From JADLGL01 sp963732865 (GTDB lineage Bacteria > Pseudomonadota > Alphaproteobacteria > Rhizobiales > Kaistiaceae), in the NCBI GenBank assembly GCA_963732865.1, contig CAVTBC010000004.1:1-64000 (forward strand): a DNA stretch of 64,000 bases, given 5' to 3'. A program made the position numbers and the translations under genes. Position 1 is the first letter of the stretch. Each line of letters opens with the position of its first letter. The notes under the pieces are model-generated. The model saw only the letters and a list, made by a program, of their open reading frames with translations, did no database searches and was not told the DNA's origin. Positions 52,508 through 61,548 of this stretch are shown in pieces.

Positions 52508-54887
52508 TCACGGCTTCGTGGCGCGCAGTCGCAAGGCGTTGCCGATGACACTGACCGATGACAGCGCCATGGCCGCCGCGCCGATTACCGGCGACAGCAG
52601 AATGCCGAACGCCGGATAGAGAACCCCGGCCGCGATCGGAACACCTATGCCGTTGTAGATAAAGGCGAAAAACAGGTTCTGCCTGATGTTGCGCATCGTC
52701 GCGGCGGAGAGCCGGCGGGCTTTGACGATGCCGTTGAGGTCGCCCTTAAGCAGCGCGATGCCGGCGCTCTCGATGGCAACGTCCGTACCGGTGCCCATCG
52801 CGATGCCGATATCGGCGGCTGCCAGCGCCGGGGCATCGTTGACGCCGTCGCCGGCCATCGCGACGACGCGGCCTTCTTTGCGGAGCCGCTCCACAACCTC
52901 GCCTTTGCGATCGGGCAGAACCTCCGCCTCGACTTCGTCGATGCCAAGCCGCTTCGCCACCGCCTCGGCGGTGAGCCGGTTGTCACCGGTGAGCATGATG
53001 ATGCGAACGCCCTCGGCATGGAGCGCAGCGATCGCCTCGGGGGTGGTCTGCTTCACCGGATCGGCGATGGCGATGATACCGGCAGGCTGCCCGTCGATGG
53101 CGACCAACACGGCGGTGGCGCCTTCGCCGCGCTGCTTGTCCGCGGCCCCGACCAGCGCTGTTGTCGTGATGCCTTCTCCGGCCAGGAAGCCGGCATTGCC
53201 GATCAGCAATTGCCGGCCGTCGACGCTGCCCTTGACGCCCTTGCCGGCAGGGCTGTCGAAGCCCACCGGTTCGGAGAGCGTCAGCCCGCGTTCGCCGGCG
53301 GCCTTGACGATAGCCGCGCCCAGCGGATGCTCGCTAGCGCGTTCGAGGCTCGCGGCGAGGCGCAGCAGCTCCGCCTCGTCGAAGCCCGGCTGCGGCGCGA
53401 TAGCGACGACCGACGGCTTGCCCTCGGTCAGCGTGCCGGTCTTGTCGATGACCAGCGTATCGACCCGCTCCATGCGCTCGAGCGCCGAGGCATCCTTGAT
53501 GAGAACGCCAAGCTCTGCGCCGCGGCCGATGCCGACCATGATCGACATGGGCGTGGCAAGGCCGAGGGCGCACGGGCAGGCGATGATGAGGACGCTGACG
53601 GCTGCGACGAGGCCGAAGGTGAAGCGCGGCTCCGGACCCCAGATCGACCAGGCGGCGAAGGCGAGGAGGGCGCACAAGATCACCAGCGGCACGAACCAGC
53701 CCGACACCTGATCGGCGAGGCGCTGGATAGGCGCGCGGCTGCGCTGGGCCGCCGCAACCATGCCGACGATCCGCGCCAGCAGTGTGTCGCGGCCGACTTT
53801 CCGCGCTTCGATCGTCAGCGCGCCGGACTGGTTGATGGTGCCGCCGATCACTGCATCGCCCGCCGCTTTGGTGACGGGGAAGGATTCGCCGGTGACCATG
53901 GATTCGTCGAGCGACGAGCGGCCGTCGATGACAACGCCGTCGACGGCGATCTTCTCGCCGGGGCGCACACGTAGCCGATCGCCGGGCACGATTGCCTCAA
54001 GCGGGACTTCGGACTCGGTGCCATCGGCCGCGATGCGCCGCGCCGTCTTCGGCGCGAGATCGAGAAGGGCGCGGATGGCGCCCGAGGTGCGGGCGCGGGC
54101 GCGCAGCTCCAGCACCTGGCCGAGAAGAACCAGCACGGTGATGACGGCGGCGGCCTCGAAATAGACCGCAATGGCGCCGTCCTCCATGCGCAGCGAGTTC
54201 GGGGAAGATGCCCGGCAGGACCGTGCCGATGATCGAGTAGGTCCAGGCGACGCCGGTGCCCAGCGCGATCAGCGTGAACATGTTGAGGTTGCGCGTTACG
54301 ACCGAGCGCCAGCCGCGTTCGAAGAACGGCCAGCCCGCCCACAGCACGACCGGCGTGGCGATTACGAGCTGGATCCAGTTCGATGTCTGGTGGCTGAGCG
54401 CGGCGCTGAGGTCGAATAAGTGTCCGGACATTTCCAGCAGGAAGACCGGAGCGGCGAGCGCCAGCCCGATCCAGAAGCGGCGCGTCATGTCGATCAGTTC
54501 CGGGTTCGGACCTTCGTCGGCAGTGACGACGAGCGGCTCCAGCGCCATGCCGCAGATCGGGCACGCGCCGGGCCCAACTTGCCGGATCTCGGGGTGCATC
54601 GGGCAGGTGTAGATCGTCCCCTCCGGGACGTCCGGCGCCGCACGCTCCTCCGCGCTCAGGTATTTCTCCGGGGCCGCCTCGAAGTTTGTCCGGCAGCCGT
54701 CGCAGCAGAAATAGTAGGTCTTGCCGCGATAGGTAACGCGGTGCTGCGTCATCGCCGGATCGACGGCCATGCCGCAGACCGGATCCCTCTCCATCCCCTC
54801 GGGAACGGCGGCGAAATCAAGCACGCCGCCGCCATGATCGTGGCCGGCATGGTCGTGATTGTCGTGCGCGTGATCGGTGTGGCTCAT
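52508..54887 (-). CDS. copA: CopA-type copper-exporting P1B ATPase, with one apparent frameshift
   Basis: The N-terminus is His-rich (DHAHDNHDHAGHDHGG), then a YHS-like metal domain (RDPVCGMAVDP, YYFCCDGCRTNFEAAPEKYL) and a heavy-metal-binding segment (YTCPMHPEIRQVGPGACPICGM). After the first four helices the frame slips near 54200. The second frame carries TGES, CPCALG (ion site), DKTGTLTEG (phosphorylation) and GDGVNDAPAL. Reading GGG instead of GGGG at 54199-54202 joins them as FPNSLRMEDGAIAVYF, as in relatives. It exports Cu(I), and its divergent neighbour csoR fits copper control. Confidence 0.88.
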
Positions 54888-54923
54888 CGGCGCGATATCC
54901 GTTCGGGGATTTCATGGATGGCG

Positions 54924-54957
54924 TTGACATATATACCCCCATAGGGTATCTGGTCAA
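54924..54957. promoter_or_regulatory. overlapping divergent copA/csoR promoters sharing a CsoR operator
   Basis: For csoR: TTGACA (54924-54929), 17 bp, TATCTG (54947-54952). For copA on the minus strand: TTGACC (54957-54952), 18 bp, TATATG (54933-54928). Inside both spacers lies the dyad ATACCC-N5-GGGTAT (54933-54949), which resembles CsoR operators (TACCC...GGGTA). One bound repressor would block both promoters. The csoR start would then lie at or next to its transcription start. Confidence 0.7.
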
Positions 54958-54959
54958 GC

Positions 54960-55235
54960 ATGCACAGCGAAGCGAAAGAAAGCGTCGGTAAGCGCCTCAG
55001 GCGGATCGAGGGACAGGTGCGCGGCGTCGCCGGCATGGTCGAAACCGACCGCTATTGCGTCGATATATTGACGCAGATCGCGGCGATCCGGGCCGCCCTG
55101 CAGAAGGTCGAGGAAGAGGTCCTGCGCGATCACGTCTCGCATTGCGTCGCCGACGCCTTTGCCGGCGGCAATGTCGAGGAGCAGCGGGAGAAGATCGCCG
55201 AGCTGGTCGATACCGTCGGGCGGATGTCGCGATGA
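54960..55235 (+). CDS. csoR: CsoR-family copper-sensing repressor
   Basis: This 91-residue all-helical protein has the Cu(I) ligand set Cys33 (DRYCVDIL), His58 and Cys62 (RDHVSHC) that defines CsoR rather than FrmR or RcnR. KRLRRIEGQVRGV is the DNA-contact helix. Copper binding releases it from DNA. It is divergent from copA with a 72-bp shared promoter. No ribosome site is visible and the predicted transcription start is near the ATG, so it may be translated from a leaderless mRNA. Confidence 0.9.
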   Translation: MHSEAKESVGKRLRRIEGQVRGVAGMVETDRYCVDILTQIAAIRAALQKVEEEVLRDHVSHCVADAFAGGNVEEQREKIAELVDTVGRMSR

Positions 55236-55327
55236 GCAGCCCGCGGTGCTGGTCTTCCGCTAGGCGGACGGCACCGTTTTCCGGCTGTCCTCCGGACGGC
55301 CGAATGGCCATCCGGAATCACCGTGAG

Positions 55328-56215
55328 CTAGGCCTCGACCTTGAGCAGCCTTGCCATCGTCGCGCCGATATCGGACGGCGTCGGCGAGATGGCGGCGCCT
55401 GCCGCCTTCAGAGCCTCAACCTTGTCCTGCGCCGTTTCGCCGACTGCGGAGATGGCGCCGGCATGGCCCATGCGGCGGCCCTTCGGCGCGCTGAGGCCGG
55501 CGATATAGGCGACGACAGGCTTGGTCATGGTCGACTTGATGTAGTCGGCCGCTTCCTTCTCCTGCGGGCCGCCGACCTCGCCGATGAGCACGACGGCGTC
55601 GGTCTCCGGATCCGCCTCGAAGAGCTCGAGAACATCCTTGAACGACGTACCGTTCACCGGGTCGCCGCCGATGCCGACGCTGGTGGAAACGCCGAGGCCA
55701 TGCTGCTTCAGCTGCGATGCGGCCTCGTAGGACAGCGTGCCCGAGCGGGCGACAATGCCGATGCGGCCCTCAAGATAGATGTGGGCCGGCATGATGCCCA
55801 TCATGCCGACGCCCGGCGAGATAATGCCGGCGCAGTTCGGCCCGCAGAAGCGCATGCGGCTCTCTTTCGGGAAGCGCTGCAGGAAGCGTTTCACGGAGAC
55901 CATATCGAGGGTCGGAATGCCGTCGGCGATCGAGACGGCGAATTTCAGACCGGCTTCTGCAGCTTCCATGATCGAATCGGCGGCGAAAGGCGGCGGCACG
56001 AACATCAGCGAAGCATCGGCGCCGGTCGCGGCAACGGCTTCCTTGACCGTGTCGAAGACGGGCAGACCCAGATGCGTCTCGCCGCCCTTACCGGGCGTGA
56101 CGCCGCCGACGATGTTGGTGCCGTGCGAAATGGCGTCCTGCGCATGGAAGGAGCCGATGCGGCCGGTGATGCCCTGGACGATGATCCGGCTGTCGCGGTT
56201 GAGAAGAACGGTCAT
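55328..56215 (-). CDS. mtkB: MtkB, malate-CoA ligase alpha subunit
   Basis: This 295-residue protein of the succinyl-CoA synthetase alpha family has ITGRIGSFHAQD (CoA site), GPNCAGIISPG, IGGDPVNGTSF and GRRMGHAGAIS with the phosphohistidine. Succinate-CoA ligase is the alternative, but the operon with malyl-CoA lyase and the PGKGGETHLG segment point to the serine-cycle malate enzyme. With MtkA it makes malyl-CoA from malate, ATP and CoA. It lies nine bases after mtkA. Confidence 0.82.
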   Translation of the reverse strand: MTVLLNRDSRIIVQGITGRIGSFHAQDAISHGTNIVGGVTPGKGGETHLGLPVFDTVKEAVAATGADASLMFVPPPFAADSIMEAAEAGLKFAVSIADGIPTLDMVSVKRFLQRFPKESRMRFCGPNCAGIISPGVGMMGIMPAHIYLEGRIGIVARSGTLSYEAASQLKQHGLGVSTSVGIGGDPVNGTSFKDVLELFEADPETDAVVLIGEVGGPQEKEAADYIKSTMTKPVVAYIAGLSAPKGRRMGHAGAISAVGETAQDKVEALKAAGAAISPTPSDIGATMARLLKVEA

Positions 56216-56224
56216 CGGCGGTTC

Positions 56225-57400
56225 CTAGGCTTTCGCGGTTTCGCGCCATGCGGCGACGGATTTGTGGGCGCCGTCGGCAAGCGTGTCGGCAAGGATGATC
56301 GGGCGCGTCGCGGCACGGAGAATCTCCATGCCCTGCTCGACATTGGTGCCCTCGAGGCGGACGATCACCGGCACAGGAATATCGACCTCGTCCATCGCCT
56401 TCAGGATGCCCTCGGCGACCCAGTCGCAGCGATTGATCCCGGCGAAGATGTTGACGAAGATGGCGCCGACCTTGTCATCGCGGAGCACCGCACGGAACGA
56501 TTTGGCGACGCGCTCGGGCGAGGCGGCGCCGCCGATGTCGAGGAAGTTCGCGGGCTCGCCGCCGGCGAGCTTGATCATGTCGAGCGTCGCCATGGCGAGG
56601 CCGGCGCCGTTGATGATGCAGCCGATGGTGCCGTCGAGGCCGACATAAGAGAGGCCGGCGTCGTTGGCGTAGGTCTCGCGCGGGTCTTCCTGCGTCTTGT
56701 CGCGGAGCGCCTCCAGATCGGCGTGACGGAAGAGCGCGTTCTCGTCGAGCGACATCTTGGCGTCGAGGGCGAGGATGCCGCCGTCCTTGGTCGAAACCAG
56801 CGGATTGATCTCGACCATCGCGGCGTCGCAGGCGACGAAGGTCTTGTAGCAGCCGAGGATCGCGGCAGACGCCTTGCCGAGCAGCGGTCCGCCGAGGCCG
56901 ATGGCGGCGGCGATGAGACGCGCCTGGAACGGCTTCATGCCGACGACCGGATCGACCGTCATATGGATGATCGCGTCGGGGTCGGACGCGGCGACCTCCT
57001 CGATGTCCATGCCGCCTGAAGCGGAGGCGACCACCATGATCTGCTCGGTGGCGCGGTCGATGACGAAGGACAGATAAAACTCGTGGTCGATGGCCGTGGC
57101 CGCCTCGATATAGAGGCTCGAAATGGGTTTGCCGCGCGGGCCGGTTTGGATCGTGACCAGCGTCTCGCCGATCATCGCCTCGGCGGCGTCGGCGACGTCC
57201 TGCTCGCTGCGGCAGAGCTTGATGCCGCCGGCCTTGCCACGGGCGCCGGAATGGACCTGGGCTTTGACCGCCCACATCTCGCCGCCGATCTCGCGGGCCC
57301 TTTCGAGCGCCTCGGCGCCGTTATGGGCCAGACCGCCCTTAGCGATCGGGACGCCATTGCGGGCGAGCAGTTCCTTCGCCTGATACTCGTGAATGTCCAT
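56225..57400 (-). CDS. mtkA: MtkA, malate-CoA ligase beta subunit
   Basis: This 391-residue ATP-grasp protein starts MDIHEYQAKELLARNGVP and has VKAQVHSGARGKAGGIKLC (nucleotide site), QTGPRGKP, VEINPLV and ANFLDIGGAASPERV. The segments GCIINGAGLAMATLDMIK and FVNIFAGINRCDWVAEG are shared with MtkA of methylotrophs and SucC alike. The context (mcl upstream, mtkB downstream) makes malate thiokinase more likely. Together they feed the malyl-CoA lyase. Confidence 0.83.
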   Translation of the reverse strand: MDIHEYQAKELLARNGVPIAKGGLAHNGAEALERAREIGGEMWAVKAQVHSGARGKAGGIKLCRSEQDVADAAEAMIGETLVTIQTGPRGKPISSLYIEAATAIDHEFYLSFVIDRATEQIMVVASASGGMDIEEVAASDPDAIIHMTVDPVVGMKPFQARLIAAAIGLGGPLLGKASAAILGCYKTFVACDAAMVEINPLVSTKDGGILALDAKMSLDENALFRHADLEALRDKTQEDPRETYANDAGLSYVGLDGTIGCIINGAGLAMATLDMIKLAGGEPANFLDIGGAASPERVAKSFRAVLRDDKVGAIFVNIFAGINRCDWVAEGILKAMDEVDIPVPVIVRLEGTNVEQGMEILRAATRPIILADTLADGAHKSVAAWRETAKA

Positions 57401-57411
57401 GATGTTTCCGT

Positions 57412-58371
57412 CTAGGCGCCGGCGCGGGCCTTGGCCGCGTCTTCAATGGCGTCGTGGATGATGAGAACGTTGCGGGCCATCCGTTCCGATGCCGCATCGA
57501 TCATCTTGCCGTCAAGCGCGGCGGCGCCGCGGCCGGCCGCAGCGGCCTCTTTGAGCGCCTCGATGATGCGCTTGGCGCGGTAGACTTCCTTGTCGCTCGG
57601 CGAGAAGACCTCGTTGGCGAGCGCGATCTGGCTCGGATGGATTGCCCATTTGCCTTCAATGCCGAGCGCGGCGGCGCGGCGGGCGGCAACACTGTAGCCT
57701 TCCGGATCGGCGAAATCGCCGAACGGGCCATCGATGGCGCGCAGGCCGTAGGCGCGGCAGGCGACGGTCATGCGGTTCAACGCGAAGTGCCACATATCGT
57801 AGGGATAGTCCGGGCTCTGGCCGCCGATATTGACGGTGCGCTTGCGGACGCTGGCGGCATAGTCGGCAACGCCGAAATGCAGCGCCTCAAGGCGGCCGGG
57901 AAAGGCGGCGATGGCTTCGACATTGGCCATGCCCAGCGCCGTTTCGATCAGCGCCTCAAGGCCAACCTTGTTGGTGAAACCCTTGGCTTCCTCAATCTGC
58001 GCGACGATCGTCTCGACCGTATAGAGGTCAGCCGGCACGCCGACCTTGGGAACGAGAATCGTGTCGAGCTTGTCGCCCGCCTGCTCCATGACGTCGATGA
58101 CGTCACGATACATGTAATGGGTGTCGAGACCATTGATGCGGACCGAAATGGTCTTGCCGGCGGCGCGCCAGTCAATCTCGTTGAGCGCCTGGATGATGTT
58201 CTTGCGCGCCTGCTCCTTGTCGGGCGGCGCCACGGCATCCTCGATATCGAGAAAAATATAGTCCGCCGCAGAGGTCGCGGCCTTCTGGATCATTGCCGGA
58301 TTCGACCCCGGAACGGCCAATTCGCTCCGCTGAACGCGCGGCTTGCGCAAATGATAAACGGTATGACTCAC
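57412..58371 (-). CDS. mcl: malyl-CoA lyase (CitE/HpcH family)
   Basis: This 319-residue TIM-barrel lyase has HLRKPRVQRSELAVPGSN, the metal segment DYIFLDIEDAVAP, RINGLDTHYMYRD, KVGVPADLYTVE and ALHFGVADYAAS with the catalytic Asp. KWAIHPSQIALANEVFSP closes the family fold. It cleaves malyl-CoA to acetyl-CoA and glyoxylate, and probably also methylmalyl-CoA. GTG 58371 is seven bases after GGGAG, so I prefer it to the longer frame. It is first in the operon with mtkA and mtkB (reading leftward). Confidence 0.88.
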   Translation of the reverse strand: MSHTVYHLRKPRVQRSELAVPGSNPAMIQKAATSAADYIFLDIEDAVAPPDKEQARKNIIQALNEIDWRAAGKTISVRINGLDTHYMYRDVIDVMEQAGDKLDTILVPKVGVPADLYTVETIVAQIEEAKGFTNKVGLEALIETALGMANVEAIAAFPGRLEALHFGVADYAASVRKRTVNIGGQSPDYPYDMWHFALNRMTVACRAYGLRAIDGPFGDFADPEGYSVAARRAAALGIEGKWAIHPSQIALANEVFSPSDKEVYRAKRIIEALKEAAAAGRGAAALDGKMIDAASERMARNVLIIHDAIEDAAKARAGA

Positions 58372-58600
58372 TGAAACACTCCCTGCCCATGCAGGCCGGC
58401 GCCATTGATGTTGTTGGACCTTTTCGTCGCCGGCCGGCCGCCCACCTCTTAGCAGCGCTTCGCCGGAGGGCCAATATGGCGGCTGCGCATCCGCCGAGGG
58501 GCTGGTGCCCGTTCGTGTCGCGGCAAGCATTGCCGGCTGCTCCCGTGACAGGCCGGCGGCCGATGGCTACCATCCACCTTCATGTGGAAGGAGGCCCTTC

Positions 58601-59719
58601 ATGCATCTGAGATTCAATACCGTGGTTCTCGTCTGCGCCCTGGCGCTGGCGCCCTGCGCGTGCGCGGCGCAGACGATCGACGTCGATGTCGTCGCCGACG
58701 GTTTCGTCGCGCCGGTGTTCGTCACCGCCCCGGCGGGCGACGGCCGCCTGTTCGTGGTCGATCAGCCCGGCAAGATCTGGATCGTCCAGGACGGAGTCCG
58801 GCTTGACCAGCCGTTCCTCGACGTTTCGGACATCATCGCCTATGGCGGCGAGCGCGGCCTTCTCGGCCTCGCCTTCCACCCCAACTATGCCGACAATGGC
58901 CGGTTCTTCGTCGACTACACCAATAGCGAGGGCAACACGCGGGTCGTCGAATATCGCGTCTCGTCCGACCCGAACCGCGCCGATCCCGAATCCGCCAAGG
59001 TGATCCTTGGCTTCGATCAGCCCGCGTCAAACCATAATGGCGGCTGGCTTGGCTTCGGGCCGGACGGCTATCTCTACATCTCCACCGGCGATGGCGGCGG
59101 CGCCAACAATCAATATGGCAACGGCCAGAACCCCAACAGCTTGCTCGCCAAGATCCTGCGCCTCGACATCGATCATGGCGATCCCTACGCCATTCCGCCG
59201 GAGAATCCTTGGGCGAATGGCGGCGGCGTGCCGGAGGCCTTCGTCTGGGGCCTGCGCAATCCCTGGCGGGTCTCGTTCGACGGCGACAATCTCTATATCG
59301 GCGATGTCGGCCAGGGCCGCTGGGAGGAGGTCGACGTCATCACCACGGCCGATGCCGGCGCCAATTTCGGCTGGAGCATCATGGAAGGCATGCATTGCTT
59401 CGAGGCCGACAACTGCGACGAGACAGGTCTGACGCTGCCGGTGCATGAATATTCGCATGGCGTCGGCTGCTCGATCACCGGCGGCTATGTCTATCGCGGC
59501 GCGGCGATCCCGGCGCTCGACGGCGCCTATTTCTTCGCCGACTATTGCATCGGCTTTGTCAGTTCGTTCCGCGTCGTCGACGGCGCGATGACCGACTATC
59601 ACCCCTGGGCGGCGGAGATCGGCAATGTCGGCCAGGTCCTCTCTTTCGGCGAGGACGCAGCGGGTGAGCTCTACATCACGTCGGCCAATGGGCGCGTCTA
59701 TAAGATCGTGCCCCGGTAG
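58601..59719 (+). CDS. exported PQQ-dependent sugar dehydrogenase (GSDH family)
   Basis: This 372-residue protein has a signal peptide (to about residue 22; a Cys in LAPCAC could be a lipobox). Its beta-propeller has the family marks of soluble glucose/sorbosone dehydrogenases: RLFVVDQPGKIWI, ERGLLGLAFHPNY, SNHNGGWLGFGPDGYLYISTGDGG with the base His, and WGLRNPWRVSFD. The PQQ-binding Arg/Lys are probably within these. It would oxidise a sugar or similar alcohol in the periplasm. GGAAGGAGG precedes ATG 58601. The natural substrate is unknown. Confidence 0.85.
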   Translation: MHLRFNTVVLVCALALAPCACAAQTIDVDVVADGFVAPVFVTAPAGDGRLFVVDQPGKIWIVQDGVRLDQPFLDVSDIIAYGGERGLLGLAFHPNYADNGRFFVDYTNSEGNTRVVEYRVSSDPNRADPESAKVILGFDQPASNHNGGWLGFGPDGYLYISTGDGGGANNQYGNGQNPNSLLAKILRLDIDHGDPYAIPPENPWANGGGVPEAFVWGLRNPWRVSFDGDNLYIGDVGQGRWEEVDVITTADAGANFGWSIMEGMHCFEADNCDETGLTLPVHEYSHGVGCSITGGYVYRGAAIPALDGAYFFADYCIGFVSSFRVVDGAMTDYHPWAAEIGNVGQVLSFGEDAAGELYITSANGRVYKIVPR

Positions 59720-59728
59720 AACGAGCGA

Positions 59729-59758
59729 GCCGCGGCCGGAAGATCCGGCCGCGGCCTT
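59729..59758 (+). terminator. terminator after the sugar dehydrogenase
   Basis: GCCGCGGCCGGA (59729-59740) pairs with TCCGGCCGCGGC (59744-59755) around AGA and is followed by CTTTG. The MerR-like gene converges from the other side. Confidence 0.65.
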
Positions 59759-59761
59759 TGC

Positions 59762-60531
59762 TCAGCTGAGCTCGCGCTCGGCATAGACGCGCATCGCTTC
59801 GGCGCAGAAATCGGCGAGGCCGGGTTCGACCGCGTCGAACTGCTTGCGGAAATCCGGGTGGCCGGCATAGAGGCCGCCCAGCCCGATGTAGGATTCCCGC
59901 ACCGGCTGCCAGTATTGCTCCAGCCAGGAGCGATGCTCGGGGATGAGCGCCTGAACATCGGCCGAGTCGGCCGCCTTGCCGTCTCTGCGCAAGGGCCCCG
60001 AGGCTTTCCAGGAAACGCGTTCCAGCGCTTCGTCGAAGCCTCGAAATCGGCCTTGGTCCATCCCTTGACCCGGCGCTTGCTGTCATCGATCCGAGACTGC
60101 ACGCCCGGGCCGAAACGATCGACGAGGTCTTTCTCATATTGCTTCTGCTTCTCGGGCGAGAAGCCCGAGAACATTTCTTCGCTTGCCATTGCCTTGGCTC
60201 CTTCAAGTTCGGCGATCGTGCCATCGATGGTGCGAAGGAGCTGGCGGTGCCGCTTGACCTCGTTCTCCAGCCTCGCCCGGTGCGCCTTCAAGGCGCCGAG
60301 CCGGTCGAAGCCGGGCGTGCCAAGGATCGCCTTGATCTGCTCCAAGGGAACGTTGAGTTCGCGGTAGAACAGGATCTGCTGCAGCGTCAGCAGTTGCTCC
60401 TTCTCGTAGTAGCGATAGCCGTTGTCGCCATAATAGGCGGGCTTGAGGAGACCGGTTTCGTCGTAGAAATGGAGCGTCCTGACGGTAACACCCGACAGCC
60501 GCGCCACTTGGTTGACCGTGAACCGTTTCAT
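59762..60531 (-). CDS. TipA-like MerR-family regulator, with one apparent frameshift
   Basis: The protein starts MKRFTVNQVARLSGVTVRTLHFYDETGLLKP at ATG 60531: the MerR winged helix, then a coiled-coil (about 75-115) and a TipAS-like drug-binding half. Near 60040 the frame slips. The first frame reads WTKADFEASTKRW; the other continues FDEALERVSW to GLADFCAEAMRVYAEREL and stops at 59762. Reading GGCC instead of GGC joins them as ADFEAFDEALERV, so one missing C is likely. TipAS proteins sense multiple drugs or stress metabolites. An operator is seen upstream. Confidence 0.8.
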
Positions 60532-60557
60532 CGACCTCTTGCCCTGGTGACTTTCCC

Positions 60558-60588
60558 TAGGTGGGGTATGACGTAACGTCAGGGTCAA
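60558..60588 (-). promoter_or_regulatory. MerR-type promoter with palindromic operator
   Basis: On the minus strand TTGACC (60588-60583) is separated by 19 bp from a poor -10 (CACCTA, 60563-60558). The spacer holds a perfect dyad TGACGT-T-ACGTCA (60581-60569). A 19-bp spacer with a dyad is the hallmark of MerR-family regulated promoters, here probably autoregulated. Confidence 0.55.
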
Positions 60589-60657
60589 GAGACTTTTTGC
60601 CGGCTGTTGCGATCAACGGCCAAGCACCTATCTCAGGAGACGCGTCTCCTCCGCGAA

Positions 60658-61548
60658 ATGAAAGCATCCAAAATGTATGATCAGCCCGACACGCCCGACG
60701 CATCCCGCTCGGGCCAGTTCACCATTGGCGGCGACATGACCGTCAACCGGCTCGGCTTCGGCGCCATGCGCGTGACGGGCCAAGGCATTTGGGGCGAGCC
60801 GGAAGATCCGGCCGAAGCGATGCGCACGCTGCGCCGCGTTCCCGAACTCGGCATCAACTTCATCGACACCGCCGATTCCTATGGCCCGGAAATCAGCGAG
60901 CGCCTCCTGCGCGAGGCCCTGCATCCCTATGACGGCATCGTCATCGCCACAAAGGCCGGCTTCCAGAGGTCGGGACCGGGACGGTGGACCATGGACGGCC
61001 GGCCCGAACATTTGCGTGACGGCGCGCTCAGCAGCCTGAAGCGCCTCGGCGTCGACCGGCTCGACCTCTGGCAGTTGCACAGGATCGATCCTAAAGTGCC
61101 GCGCAAGGAGCAATTCGAGGCGATCAAGGCGATGCGCGAGGAAGGCCTGATCCGCCATGTCGGCCTGAGTGAAGTCTCGGTCGAGGACATCAAGGCGGCG
61201 CGGGAATACTTTCCCGTCGCTACGGTGCAGAACCGCTACAATCTCACCGACCGTGGCAGCGAGGCCGTGCTCGATTTCTGCGAGGCCGAAGGGATCGGCT
61301 TCATGCCGTGGTATCCGCTGGCGGCCGGCAGTCTGGCAACGGCGGGCGGCGCGCTCGCAAATCTGGTGACGCGGGCAACGCCGGGACAGATCGCCCTCGC
61401 CTGGCTTCTGAAACGCAGCCCGGTGATGCTGCCGATCCCGGGCACCGGCAAGGTCGCTCATCTCGAGGAGAACACCGCCGCGGCGACGCTCGAACTCAGC
61501 GACGACGAATTCGCGGCGCTCGACGCCTTGCGAAACGCGACAGGATGA
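60658..61548 (+). CDS. aldo/keto reductase
   Basis: This protein of about 296 residues has the AKR tetrad: Asp and Tyr in FIDTADSYG, Lys in VIATKAGF and His in DLWQLHRID. NRLGFGAMRVTG at the start and IPGTGKVAHLEEN (NADPH phosphate site) fit the family. The substrate is unknown. ATG 60658 is the likely start (ATG 60673 is also possible); no clear ribosome site is seen. Its stop overlaps the next start (ATGA). It is divergent from the MerR-like gene, which may regulate it. Confidence 0.88.
   Translation: MKASKMYDQPDTPDASRSGQFTIGGDMTVNRLGFGAMRVTGQGIWGEPEDPAEAMRTLRRVPELGINFIDTADSYGPEISERLLREALHPYDGIVIATKAGFQRSGPGRWTMDGRPEHLRDGALSSLKRLGVDRLDLWQLHRIDPKVPRKEQFEAIKAMREEGLIRHVGLSEVSVEDIKAAREYFPVATVQNRYNLTDRGSEAVLDFCEAEGIGFMPWYPLAAGSLATAGGALANLVTRATPGQIALAWLLKRSPVMLPIPGTGKVAHLEENTAAATLELSDDEFAALDALRNATG

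Noticed and set aside
55055..57019. Plus-strand frame of 654 codons
   Set aside because: It is antisense to mtkB and mtkA and begins inside csoR in another frame.
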